Shown: positions 23,418 to 35,178, counted from the first letter of the stretch. The stretch is DNA of 64,000 bases from Torymus aiolomorphi (GCA_036365515.1 CM070873.1:84899948-84963947); one strand, 5' to 3'. The notes: generated by a model from the sequence alone, not told the origin. Made by a program: numbers and translations.

Positions 23418-23559
23418 CATCACTAGTATTTTCGAAGCGCGCGGTTAGTGCTGTGATTTTATCGAAACTACACCACTTTTGCTTTTGTGACCTAGCAACC
23501 CGTTACACCCACCAACCAAACCACTAATAAATTGATATCATAACTAATCCATCATTTTT

Positions 23560-24100
23560 TGAAGATAGGAGATAGTATTAAGGAGTTATAAGCTTTTTTG
23601 AAAAAAAAAACACGTTTTTGTTTTTGTTCATAACAAAAGAATTGTGATAGCTAGACATAAAATTTTTTTTCCAAATAGAGATATTTTAATTCTCTTTCGA
23701 ATGCTACCCATCCGATCCAGATACATAGAGCCGTTCTCGAGAAATTACGATTTGAAAAAAAGGTTAAAAGAACTTTAACCTCAAATATCTCTGAAATTTC
23801 TAGACCAATCATTTTTCCCAAAGAACTCGACCGAGAACTATACAAAATCTACCTCTACAAGGAATTTTAAAGCGATTAAGTCAATTTTACTTACGTAATC
23901 GTTGGACATAGAAAACTCGTTTTTTTCATTTTTCAATTTTTTTCTCAAAAACTAACCAAAAGAATGGATTCAAATTTTTAGAGCTTATAGCTATTTATAT
24001 TCTGCATTATCGTGATTTTTCTCAAAAAAATTGACCGTTTAGTTTCGAAGTTATAAGCTTTTTAAAAAAAAACACGTTTTTGTCAATAACAAGAGAACCG
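23560..24100. repeat. Dispersed repeat split by the composite element
   Basis: The words AGTTATAAGCTTTTT, AACACGTTTTTG and AATGCTACCCATC occur in two tandemly placed copies here, and the sequence continues at 50420-50530 on the other side of the 26-kb element. The copy at 23633-23660 is uninterrupted and serves as an empty-site reference. Family not identified. Confidence 0.65.
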
Positions 24101-24434
24101 CCCGTGTAGAAATCTCCCTAAGTTCTCCCTATATTTGACGGGATTCCGGCAAGTTTTCCGTGATTCGTCCCTAAATGCGTAAAACTTTCTGGGATCCCAC
24201 CAGTGCCCTGTTTGTTATCCTCGAATTCATTTAACCTCAAATGAACATTAGTTTTCCTCGTCAGAATCCGGTCAGAACTCCTTAATAATTACAGAAGTTA
24301 ACAGGTGGCGCTGCTCTTAGATGGAAAAACGGATAAGAATCCTACGCGTATCGCTAGCCTGTTTTGACTTATTCATAATCTTAAAATTAAAACTATTTAT
24401 TCCGACGACATTATTTATATAACGTTTTATAATT

Positions 24435-26305
24435 ATGGATAAAAAGATAAAAAACACACAACGAAAAAGAAAATATAGACGGATTAAAAATGAAAAATGG
24501 GAACTAAAGAAAATTGTAATGGTAAAGTTGGTTATTTTTTTTACAAAAATTAATTGAATTCATTATTACTAATTAATCATTTCAGATTCAGATGAAAATG
24601 ATCAAGTTTTTAAAAAAATAAGAATTTCAGAAGAAGATAGTTTTTATGAAAAGGAAGAAGCTATACATTATTTTGAGGTTAAAAGTGACAACAGTGAAGT
24701 AAATAGACTACAATTAAATGGTGATAATAGACTAGAATTCAATGGAGAATATTTTAACAAGTGTAATTTGAGTGACCAAGAAAGCAAAAATGACGAAAAC
24801 ATTACGGAAGAAACCAGGGAAAATACTGAAGATGAAATTGATGAATTAAGAAGATGGGCAATAGATAATAATATTACATATTCATCACTAGGTGAACTAT
24901 TAGTTATTTTACGCAAAAGATTATTAGTAAGTTTACCAAAAACTTTAAAAGCATTTTTAGGTTTGAAATATGATTACCACATAAAAAGCATTGTATGCAA
25001 TGATGACCAAGTAGTGGAATATGTGTATTTTGGATTGAAATGTTACCTAGAAGAAACTGTAAATCCAATTTCGCATATCGATAATGAAATAAAATTACAA
25101 ATTAATGTTGATGGAGTGTCAATATATAAATCATCGAATCTACAATTTTGGCCAATTCTAGTTAAGATTTATAATGATATTGATGGTAAACCTCATCACA
25201 AACTTCAGTACTTAGAAGAATTTGTATGTGATATTAATAATATTAAAAAAAATGAAATAGAGGTCCAAGGTAAAAAGTTTGAAGTGTTAGTTATGTGCTT
25301 CATACGTGACACTCCAGCTCGTTCATTTTTAAAATTTTCAAAAGGCCATGGAGGTTTTAGTGCATATGAGCGATGCACTGACAAGGATGTACGAGTCGAT
25401 AATCCCAATATTGCTGCTGAAGAAAGGACAGATTTATCTTTTCGAGAAAAAAGTGATCCAGAACACCATGTAGGTACTACTCCATTGTTAAACATAATTC
25501 CAAAGATTGACATGGTAAAAAGCTTTGTATTAGATTACATGCATTTAGCTTGTAATGGAATTATGTTAAAATTACTATGAGAGTATTGGATTAATGGTAA
25601 GCGACAGATTCGTTTAACTATACATCAAATTAAGGAATTAACAAAAAGATTGAGAAGTTTAAAACAGGCAGTACCCATGGAGTTCCAAAGAAAGCCCAGG
25701 GGTGTAAGATGTGCGAATAAGTGGAAAGCTACAGAATTAAGATTCTTTTTGCTTTATTGTGGCCCTCTTGTTTTAAAGAATTTGTTACGTGCAGACTTAT
25801 ATAAGCATTTCTTATTATTACAAGCAGCATTTAGAATCCTGTGTAGCGATGAATACAAAGAAAAAGTTTTGCTAGCTAAAAAATACTTAAAAAAGTTTTT
25901 TCAAGCTGCCTCTATTTTGTATGGAAAACAGTGTTGCATACTGAATATGCACAATTTATTACATGCAGCAGATTATGTACTAAGTGTGCAGTGTAATCTG
26001 AGTAAAATTAGTACATTTCCTTTCGAAAATTATTTGGGTAAGCTACGCAAAAGTATACGCACTCCTAATAAACGATTATCCCCAGCATGTCGTCGTTTAC
26101 ACGAGAAAAATTTTTATCGGAAAAAGAAAATTGAAATACCACCAGAGTTTCAACTAATTAAAACTACAGAAAAAAATGATTGTACTTCAATTAAAAAACT
26201 AAAGGTTAAAAACTTGTACACAATTACGTGTCAACGTCCAGATAATTGTGTCATTACTGACGACAACAAAATACTCTTAATTAGAAAAATGTTTTATTTA
26301 AAAAG
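24435..26305 (+). pseudogene. Tnp2-type transposase of the composite, truncated at the C-terminus
   Basis: A first exon (ATG at 24435, basic, KKIKNTQRKRKYRR) ends near 24521 at GTAAAG. The second starts near 24586 after TTTCAG, although the splice phase is not resolved. The main frame has an acidic N-terminus, then LRRWAIDNNITYSSLGELL, INVDGVSIYKSSNLQFWPIL, KGHGGFSAYERC and VLDYMHLACNGIMLKLL. A TGA at 25578-25580 interrupts it, and the same frame continues with EYWINGK and KATELRFFLLYCGPLVLKN. The frame formally ends at 26336, but from about 26306 the sequence is antisense capsid-like DNA, so the true C-terminus was lost at that junction. Confidence 0.78.
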
Positions 26306-26943
26306 ATTGGATGTCTTCACAGTCCAACGTGTTTAGGAGAAGATGGAAGGAGGGATATTCGTAGAATTCCCAACTGCGGTAGCTCATAACCACAGGTCTA
26401 TTTTTCTCGATATAATTGAATAGAGGAATCTTTCGCTTATCGGAGAGAAATATGTATAGCATCAACCACTCTATCTTCGTGAGGTCAATTTTAAATTCTT
26501 CATAAGTATTGTCTAGTCCTGCTGTCTGTATGATGGAATTGATATCATTTCTCGATCTCGTGAGTATGAGTTCGTGTTTAACATTTACTAAAATTTTTCT
26601 ATAATCTTCGGCAAATCCAAGAATCATGCAGAGGTATAGACAGGTCGAAGTAACCATCATCGTTGGTAAGTTTTTGCGTTTCTTCTACATCGAGCCAGCC
26701 AGCGTTCTCGATGACCAATTTTTGACTAGGATTGAGAGAAACCCAACCTATCATGAGAGTAGTTAACCCTACATTTTTACATTTATCAATTTCAATGGCA
26801 TTTATCTCGTATCTGATTTCTTCAAACATATGACAGATGGCGTTGTTGACTAACATAGAACGTTCGAGTGGAGTGCCATTCGGCTTAACTAATTTACCAC
26901 ATACATGTATTGAACTTCGTGATGGTAGAAGACATAAATCCTG
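26306..26943 (-). pseudogene. Capsid-like protein of adintovirus/Maverick type, N-terminal and middle part
   Basis: Reading from 26943 leftwards, the frame includes VCGKLVKPNGTPLERSM, then NNAICHMFEEIRYEINAIEI, and after a frameshift near 26650 ILGFAEDYRKILVNVKHELI and KRKIPLFNYIEKNRPVVMSY. The last part (26306-26510) is an inverted near-copy of 35840-36035, where the C-terminal half of the same protein lies on the other strand. I associate this protein with the jelly-roll major capsid protein of arthropod adintovirus-like elements; that is family knowledge, not proven here. Broken and truncated. Confidence 0.65.
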
Positions 26944-27129
26944 ATGTTGAATGGCGATGCGAATTTCAAAATTTATTTCCTCTCCAAAAATTTCTCTTTC
27001 TTTTTTATAGTTTTTTATTATTTACAAATAACAAATTACAAAATTATAAAATTACAAAATATTATAAAATTAAAAAAAAATATTATAAAATTACAAAGTA
27101 TTATACGATTAAAAAATATTATAAAATTG

Positions 27130-27832
27130 TTATATATACATAGAATGTAACAATTCGGTAGTAAGCTCCTTCGTACTCTCTATGCGTGGAAATGGCACAA
27201 CTCTCGAGTAATATTCGTTATCGCAGCCGCAGACATCCTTATCTTCCCAGGATACGTTAGGTGAGTTATCGTGGGTGTAGATATTTTCGAGCAACCACCA
27301 TCTCAACGCATCTGCATTCTTTACGGCGCAATTCGGTTTCGCACAGAGCGGGTGTTTCGAGTACCTAATTTTCTCATCCTTATGGATTTTTTTTAGCGCC
27401 GGACATCCGAAATCCTCAATGTTATTAACTAACCTAAGAAAATAGTAGAAAATAATAGAAATGTAATGATTGAAAATTATGTAAGAATTTTGCTTTTTAA
27501 TACTCACTTTCCAGGAACCATTTCTTCAATCCACTTTTTTTCTCGTAACCTTTTACGTGGATTGTCGTAGCGTTTTTGAGTCAACCTTGTAAAATACCTG
27601 TAAGCCACCTACATGGGAACATTTCAGACTCCCACGCCATTCCATGATACTTTTTAATGAGCCATTTGTTTATCCTTCTTTCTTCATCCAGAAGTTTTTT
27701 CCACTGACAAGATGGCTGGAAATGGTAGACTGATGGAATGGAGTTTCCAGAGAGCTCGAGGATGGATAACTCCTTCACCACGAATAAGTTTGATGATCTT
27801 CGAAATCCTTGTATGTCCACGATGTACTCCAT
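27130..27832 (-). pseudogene. Cassette gene family of unknown function, copy 1
   Basis: The ATG at 27832 opens MEYIVDIQGFRRSSNLFVVK with ELSILELSG after it. Exon 1 ends at 27508 (GTGAGT), a 74-bp intron follows, and exon 2 (27433-27130) encodes NNIEDFGCPALKKI, CAKPNCAVKNADALRWWLLE and a short tail. A frameshift in an A-run near 27548 breaks exon 1. Copies 2 and 3 lie at 28736-29620 and 36495-37004. A minus-strand TATA box (TATAAAAAG, 27925-27917) stands about 85 bp upstream. The pattern resembles a degenerate DEDD exonuclease fold (see findings); function not established. Confidence 0.6.
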
Positions 27833-27837
27833 CTTTA

Positions 27838-28400
27838 TCTCGTGTTTAGCTCTTTCTCGTGGTAGTGCACCTGAAGTGGAGCAGTCGGCGAATGTGCCGT
27901 TGTCTCTGCTGCGTCGCTTTTTATAGCCGTGACTCCTTCCCCCCACTCCTTGGTTTACCCCCACTGCTACTGCTCTGGAAGCTTCCCTCCCCCTCTCCGA
28001 ACATTCTCGAGCTCGGAGAGGCCTATAAGAGGAGCGGTTGTGCCCGCTCAATCACATTCACTCAACTGACCAAGCAGGAGAAGCACCAGGAGGAACTGCA
28101 GAAAGAGCCGTCCACCGAGGAGGATTTCTAAGCTGAGGTGTCCAGGACTTGCTGCTCCTGCTGCTGCTACTGGCTGACAACGGAGCGCTCGACGAATGTG
28201 TCGCTGCCTCTGCTGCGTCGCTTTTTATAGCCGTGACTGCTTCCCCCCACTCCTTGATTTACTCCCACCGCTACTGCTCTGGAAGCTTCCCTGCCCCTCT
28301 CCGAACATTCTTGAGCTCAGAGAGGCCTATAAGAGGAGCCGCTGTGCCCGCTCGGTCTCATTCACTCAATCATCGGTCAAGGAAGAGGGACACCAACTAG
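27838..28400. promoter_or_regulatory. Tandemly duplicated bidirectional promoter region
   Basis: Two copies about 304 bp apart share GCTGCGTCGCTTTTTATAGC, a GC-rich middle (GGAAGCTTCCCT, GAACATTCT) and GAGAGGCCTATAAGAGGAGC. Each copy holds a minus-strand TATAAAAAG (27925-27917 and about 28229-28221) and a plus-strand TATAAGAGG (28024 and 28328). It lies between the divergent copies 1 and 2 of the unknown gene family. The frames found across it (for example 27859-28131, 28149-28400) are repeats in non-coding DNA, not genes. Confidence 0.6.
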
Positions 28401-28673
28401 GAAGACCTGCTTGAGCCGATAACTCTAGGACCTGCTGGCAACGACGGAGCTGTCGAAGACTTGCTGGCTGAGAGTGGAGCTGTCCAGGAAATGTGGCTGC
28501 TATTCATCTGGAAGTTTTACTGACTATCAACGACTGCACTGTATCGGCTATCTGAGAGTTGTTGGTGGTCGAGTGAGCTGGAAGCTTGAGCAAGTAGTAT
28601 TTATAGGTAATATTGTTTTCTCTAGAAGGTTCTCTCCCTACTCTATTCGAATCTTCTCAACGTCGGAAAGGAT

Positions 28674-28680
28674 TATAAAA
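28674..28680 (+). promoter_or_regulatory. TATA box of copy 2
   Basis: TATAAAA in the context GGATTATAAAAAGAG, 56-62 bp upstream of the ATG at 28736. The following sequence TGCTCAACCACATTC is similar to that after the upstream TATA boxes at 28024 and 28328. Confidence 0.6.
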
Positions 28681-28735
28681 AGAGTTGTGCTACCTGCTCA
28701 ACCACATTCTCCTGTTTTTAACTCTAAGAGTCAAC

Positions 28736-29620
<885 letters not shown>

Positions 29621-30052
29621 AATTAGGGGAGGTGATACAAAAAAAAATTTTTTTAAATAAAAAAATAAAAAATAAAAAAAAAAAAAAAAAGAGAGAGGAA
29701 AAAATGGAGAGGAAAATTTTCTAGATAGTCGATGGATGTTCCTCATAGGTCGGGAGTGCTGGTTGGGGCTCCCACCATTTCCTCTGTCTTCTTTTTAAAT
29801 TGCTTAATATGCTTCTGGAAGTCTCTCCTTATGGCTGAAATTTCTCGGAATACTATCCCCACCACCACCAGGATGGGGATATAAGGAAGCTGCGATCGCA
29901 GGATTGATCATTCCAACGAGACACGTCGAGTGAGAACAACCTACTATTGAGAGATCAGCATATAAGGAGCTCATCGTTTCAGCTAGCCATCATTTGGAGT
30001 TACGAGTCATCGTGGAGCTACATCACTTCAAGCTGTGATTTAACCAGGAAGG
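29621..30052 (+). promoter_or_regulatory. Leader of the PolB gene with TATA boxes
   Basis: An A-rich run (29640-29700) is followed by two TATAAGG boxes at 29880-29886 and 29961-29967. The second is 86 bp upstream of the ATG at 30053. Apart from this I see nothing in the stretch. Confidence 0.5.
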
Positions 30053-33000
30053 ATGGCACAACTAAACGTTTTCGGTGAGAATATCAAGTGTTTATGGAAA
30101 TCTTTAGAGTATGCAAAGGATGGTATTGCGGTTCCTAGTGATATACAGCTGTGGTTTGATATGTGCGTCGGCCTTATTGAAGAGCTACAGAAGATAATAT
30201 CTTCAGGAACGCTCACTAGAGCTCAGAAGAAGAGGAGTCAAACTTTTATGATACATTTGCTCTGCATTCAAAATAAGTTGCGAGATTTGCTCAAGACAGG
30301 TGGTGAATTAAGACAAAATCCACCAACAGTGAGTGAAACTAGTGTAAAATGGGATGATGTGTTTTCGGCATTTGAGAGACGAATAAAATCAGGCGTGATA
30401 ACAAACCTGGGCCATTTGGACATCGTCTCATTCATGAAAGATGCTCAAGCTGTTTTCAAGTCAAAGATTGAATCATCCCTCAAGGAGTATAACGCGCTCA
30501 AAGTGAATGCTGAACTTGCTGCGGAATACGTGATAGAGAAAAGTGATTCGGTAAGTGCTGAAGTAAAATACTTTAACACAGAGAATGTACCTATTTACAA
30601 ATTTACGAACTTGAAGGAATGTTTTGAACTTAATATTGAGCAAGTTATTACAGATTTTAAGTCTTACGATAAATATTAATAAATTTGAACCCATGAAGGG
30701 TAGTTCTTATATACCACTTCCTAAAGAAATTCTTATAAAAAAGGCATGTATAAATGTTCAAAACGAAGATAATAAATGCTTCAAGTGGTCTATATTAGCT
30801 GCACTACATCCTCAAAAACATAATTCAGAGCGAGTTAGTCTGTATAAAAAATTTGAAAATGAACTTAATTTTAAAGGAATAGATTTTCCTGTTACACTAA
30901 AGCAAATAAGTAAATTTGAAAAACAAAATCATGTATCTGTTAATGTTTATATTTTAAATATGTGTAACAGTAAATTTCGGGTTAATCCGTGTTATGTAAC
31001 ATCATTTAAAAAAAATTCGCATGTTAATTTACTTCTTGTACAAGACTATTACATAGATGAGAATGATGAAGAACATAATGAGGTTAACATTGAAAACACT
31101 TCAGCTCCAAAACTTCACTATGTTTGGATAAAAAACTTATCGCGCTTGGTGAGAAGTCAGTTAACATCCGTCAATCAACAGTGTTTCATCTGTGACCGAT
31201 GTTTATATTTTTTTTAAACAAATGAGAAGTTATTGATGCATAAAATCGACTGCACTCAACTTAATAAATGTAAGATTAAATTGCCTATACCGCAGGATAA
31301 TGTTCTTTCATTTAAAAATTTTAAGCGTCAGATAAAAGTACCTTATGTTATCTATGCAGACTTTGAATGTTTATTAAAGCCTGTGAATGATGAATCATTG
31401 CATGCATTTCAAGAACATGAGGCTTACAGCATTGGTTACTATTTGAAGTGTAGTTTCGATGACAGACTGTCTGGCTACCACAGTTACCGACTGGAAAAAG
31501 CCGGTGAAATGACTCCTGCCGAGTGGTTTGTATACAAACTTTGGGAACTCGCTGATCATCTAAATAAACTGTATAATGCACCTCAACCAATAAATTTAAA
31601 TAATCAAGAGAATAGAAACTTTGATGAAGCTAAGTCATGTCACATTTGTGGTAAAGCGTTTTTACCCACGAACAAGAAAGTGAGAGACCACTGTCATATC
31701 ACTGGAATGTAAGTATTTTATTTATTAATTATTTAATAAACTATTAAAACATTTATTTAATTCATAATATTGTTTATGATTTCAGATATAGAGGCGCTGC
31801 TCACGAAGGATGTAATATCAACTATAAAGATACAAGGTTCATTCCAGTTGTCTTCCACAATCTTACTGGGTACGACTCCCACTTCATCATCAAGGAACTT
31901 GCTAGTGATACTATCTTCAAAGGGCGTGTGCAACTTATTGCTGAGAACAAAGAGCGTTACATATCGTTTTCGAAATATATCGAAGGTACTGATTTCAATT
32001 TCAGATTTATAGATTCCTTCAGGTTCATGGCATCATCCTTGGAGAAATTGGCGTCGTATTTGGACGAGAAAAACATTGCCAGCAGCGTCTTTATGGAAGA
32101 TGGATATACAGAAGAACAAATAAAGTTGTTGCTGAGAAAAGGCGTTTTCCCGTATGATTACGTTTCATCACTCGAAAAATTGGAGGAAAAAGAGTTGCCT
32201 TCAAAGGAAGACTTTTACAGTAAATTAACTGCGTGCGGCATTGCGGACACTGAATATAATCATGCAAAGACGGTCTGGAATACTTTCAATATCCGAACGC
32301 TTGGTGAGTATTCTGACATTTATCTGAAAACAGATGTGCTTCTATTAGCAGACGTCTTTGAGAATTTTCGAACAACGTGCGTCGAGGCTTATGGCTTGGA
32401 TCCTGCGCATTACTACACTACTCCAGGATTAACGTGGGATGCTATGTTGAAGTGCACACAAGTCGAGCTCCAGCTACTCACGGATATAGACATGCTGATG
32501 TTTATTGAGAGGGGAATCAGAGGTGGAGTCAGCCAATGTTCCAACCGCTACACTAAGGCAAACAACAAATTTATGTCTGATGGTTGTAATCGAGACGAAG
32601 AGAAAAAATATTTAATGTACTACGATGCTAATAACCTGTACGGATGGGCTATGACGCAATACCTACCAGAAGGAGGTTTTCGCTGGGTGGAAAATGTAAA
32701 CGAACCAAATTTCTTTGACATTCCAGATGATGGTCCTTCGGTTATATCTTGGAGATGGATTTGGAATATCCGGTAAGTTCTCACGATGATCATAAAGACC
32801 TGCCTCTGTGTCCTGAACATATGGCTCCGCCTGATTCTTGTCAAAAGAAGCTGCTGACTACTTTATTCAACAAAAAGAGGTATATTATTCATTATCGTGC
32901 CCTGAAACAAGCTCTCAAACATGGACTAGTGTTAGAGAAAGTTCATAGAGCACTCACATTCAAACAGAGTCCATGGCTCAAGCCTTATGTCGAATTAAAT

Positions 33001-33072
33001 ACGGAGAAGAGAAAACAGGCGAAAAATGAGTTTGAAAAACTCTTCTTCAAACTTCTGATTAATGCGGTGTGA
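30053..33072 (+). pseudogene. Protein-primed DNA polymerase B (Maverick/adintovirus type), broken and truncated
   Basis: The first frame (30053-30679) encodes an N-terminal region (MAQLNVFGENIKCL...). A frameshift near 30660 leads to the second frame, which is stopped by TAA at 31215-31217 and resumes (MHKIDCTQLNKCKIKLP). The segment with VIYADFECLLKP carries exonuclease motif I (Asp, Glu). CHICGKAF and RDHCHITG look like a zinc-binding insert. A 77-bp GT/AG intron (31709-31785) follows. Downstream are HNLTGYDSHFI, YLKTDVLLLADVFE, and polymerase motif A in YYDANNLYGWAM. Another frameshift near 32740 shifts the frame to 32749-33072, which stops just after FFKLLINAV, at motif B. Motif C with its aspartates is absent, so the gene lacks its C-terminal third. 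Confidence 0.8.
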
Positions 33073-33261
33073 ACTCATGAAGTATATCCTTTCTTCGACT
33101 GAATTCTGCCATGTTGACGCTTCAACGTTCAGTTGTAGACTGTGAATGAAAGACTAAATACCTCCCATATTTATAGCACAACAGTCAAAGCCCTTACGAT
33201 ATCTTCCTCCATTGATTGGACTATCCTTGTCAATCATTAGAAATCCATATTTCTCATCTCT

Positions 33262-33858
33262 CTAACATTTAACACATAAATCTTTAAACTGTGTATAAGT
33301 CATATCAGAATTAACATGATCTTCATACAGGTGTTTTAAATTAACATCATCTTGACGAAAAATTACCAAAAGATTTACATTATCCCTGAGAAGATGCTTT
33401 GGAATGTGAGCATATGACTGACAAAGATAAAAACAATCTACATTTTTATGTCTACCCATGCAGAAAAATGCTTTAACATGGTTTTGTTTTTCACAAGCTA
33501 TGTCGTCGAATATAATGATAGAGTTCGGAAGAGAATTTTCAGGAGCTATAACCTCATCGTGTTCGCTGTAGGGGAAATACTGTACGCCCTCTAATGGTTC
33601 TATAAGTTTCTGAAGAAATTTATATTTTGGTTGATTCAAAGATTTTGAATATGTATAAACATTCTCAAATCGAACACCATTGGGATGTGTAATAAGTGCA
33701 AGCAAACTATTGTTTTTTCCACAATTTGACGGTCCACAAAATACAGCTCTAATACTGTTTGGAAGTAAGTCTCCTTGCCGCTTTGTCTTTTTTTCTTGCT
33801 CCACGATATTATCGAAATTAAATACCGGGAGTTGAACAGAGTGTTCCTTGAAATTCAT
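33262..33858 (-). CDS. A32-like genome packaging ATPase
   Basis: This is a FtsK/HerA-type ATPase as used by Mavericks, adintoviruses and large DNA viruses to pump DNA into capsids. The frame could extend to 33897, but the ATG at 33858 gives the natural start MNFKEHSVQLPVFNF and lies 53 bp from a TATA box. It has 198 residues, with Walker A GPSNCGKNN (42-50), Walker B SIIIFDDI (113-120) and YLCQSYAHIPK. The Walker A Thr/Ser after the Lys is replaced by Asn, which should weaken or abolish Mg-ATP binding. It is divergent from the PLA2-domain gene. Open throughout. Confidence 0.82.
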   Translation of the reverse strand: MNFKEHSVQLPVFNFDNIVEQEKKTKRQGDLLPNSIRAVFCGPSNCGKNNSLLALITHPNGVRFENVYTYSKSLNQPKYKFLQKLIEPLEGVQYFPYSEHDEVIAPENSLPNSIIIFDDIACEKQNHVKAFFCMGRHKNVDCFYLCQSYAHIPKHLLRDNVNLLVIFRQDDVNLKHLYEDHVNSDMTYTQFKDLCVKC

Positions 33859-33898
33859 GTATACAGTACAAGGTCTCGATCGCAACTGATCGTTCAAC

Positions 33899-33918
33899 TA
33901 TAAATAAAGCGCTTTTAT
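33899..33918. promoter_or_regulatory. Overlapping divergent TATA boxes
   Basis: TATAAATA (33899-33906, plus) lies 52 bp before the PLA2-gene ATG at 33958. TATAAAAG on the minus strand (33918-33911) lies 53 bp before the ATPase ATG at 33858. The two boxes are only a few bases apart and cross over, so one compact site serves both genes. Confidence 0.65.
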
Positions 33919-33957
33919 ACTCGCGGGGTTCAGTCTTCATTAGACATTCGTGGTGTG

Positions 33958-34764
33958 ATGATCGTATACAGACGACGTCGAGGTCGCGGTTTAATCAATA
34001 AAATTCTCAACAGTCTTCCAATAGAACTTCATTTACCAGGATATCAGTACTGCGGACCAGGTACTAAGTTAGTAAAACGTTTAGCTCGAGGTGATAAAGG
34101 CATCAATCTACTTGATAGAGCTTGTCAAGAGCACGACATAACTTATTCTCAGAACAGAGAAAATATTGAGTCTAGAAACAACGCGGATAGAGTTTTAGCA
34201 GATAAGGCGTGGCAGAGAGTTAAGGCTAAAGATTCAAGTATTGGCGAGAAAGTAGCTGCTTACGCAATTACAAATATTATGAAAGCCAAATCAAAACTCG
34301 GAATGGGTATAAAGAGAAAGCAATCAACGAGGTTAAACAAGATAATAAAAGCTGCTTCAAAATCAATGGTTAAAAGTAACTCCGCTCGTAAGGTGATTCT
34401 CTCTGCTTTGAAAGGTGCTCGTTCTGCTGTCAAGAAAGCAGGTGGAAAAAGTAAAATTATCATTCCACGCGTTTTACTGGTACCCTCAAAAGTAGGTAGT
34501 TTCCTACCGTTTCTTGTGCCAATATTTGCTGGTCTAAGTGTTGTTGGGGCAGTGGCTTGTGGTGCTGCTGGCATAGCAAAAACGGTTAATGATGCGAGTA
34601 CAGCTAAAAAGCAATTAGAAGAGAATCAAAGGCATAACATGAAAATGGAAGAAATAGCATTGGGAAAGGGTCTCTTTCTGAAACCGTATAAAACAGGTGC
34701 AGGTCTTCGTATAGGCGGTAACAAAAAAAAATTCAGGCTGAAGAAAAAAAGAACTTCGAAGTGA
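33958..34764 (+). CDS. Capsid-associated protein with parvovirus-type PLA2 domain
   Basis: This 268-residue protein has a basic N-terminus (YRRRRGRG). It then has a phospholipase A2 domain of the parvovirus VP1 type: calcium loop YCGPGT (31-36) and catalytic LDRACQEHDITY with His59-Asp60. Such domains help virions leave endosomes. A Lys-rich middle follows, then a hydrophobic segment around residues 182-205 (FLPFLVPIFAGLSVVGAVAC) and a basic tail. Known adintovirus-like elements carry PLA2-domain proteins of this kind. I start at ATG 33958 rather than the GTG at 33955. The frame is intact, and its TGA overlaps the start of the protease reading frame. Confidence 0.8.
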   Translation: MIVYRRRRGRGLINKILNSLPIELHLPGYQYCGPGTKLVKRLARGDKGINLLDRACQEHDITYSQNRENIESRNNADRVLADKAWQRVKAKDSSIGEKVAAYAITNIMKAKSKLGMGIKRKQSTRLNKIIKAASKSMVKSNSARKVILSALKGARSAVKKAGGKSKIIIPRVLLVPSKVGSFLPFLVPIFAGLSVVGAVACGAAGIAKTVNDASTAKKQLEENQRHNMKMEEIALGKGLFLKPYKTGAGLRIGGNKKKFRLKKKRTSK

Positions 34765-35135
34765 GATTATCACAGAGGGCTCTCACAAATCTCGATCTAA
34801 TTAAGTATGCTAAAATTCTAAAAATCCCATATTTTCACGGAGTCTTTATGTGAAATGCTTTACCTGCAAGCGGGCCTCGTGATCATGAATCAGCTATTGT
34901 AAATTTAGATGATAAAGATGGACCTGGAACGCATTGGGTAGCATATCTCAAACGTGGTGAGAATGTACTCTACTTTGATAGTTTTGGAGATCTTCAACCA
35001 CCTATTGATTTGATGCTTTATCTGCGAGTGAATGAAGTTAAATATAATCATGAGAGATATCAAGATTATAATACATTCAACTGCGGTCACCTCTGTCTCA
35101 AGTTCTTATGTAACAAGCTAAGCCGGGCTATATAA
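34761..35135 (+). pseudogene. Adenain-like cysteine protease with one in-frame TGA
   Basis: The reading frame begins at the stop of the PLA2 gene, is interrupted by TGA at 34851-34853, and then runs to TAA at 35133-35135. Visible are GPGTHWVAYLKRG with the catalytic His, VLYFDSFGD, and FNCGHLCLKFLC with the nucleophilic Cys, the pattern of adenovirus-type maturation proteases. Apart from the single TGA it is open. The final codons overlap the TATA box of the next gene. An initiator Met is not obvious upstream of the TGA. Confidence 0.78.
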
Positions 35136-35136
35136 A
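35129..35136 (+). promoter_or_regulatory. TATA box of the minor capsid-like gene
   Basis: TATATAAA in CGGGCTATATAAAGGCGAGC, 43-50 bp before the ATG at 35179, overlapping the protease stop codon. Confidence 0.65.
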
Positions 35137-35178
35137 GGCGAGCGCAATGATAGTTTAATCATTCTACATTGAATAGTC

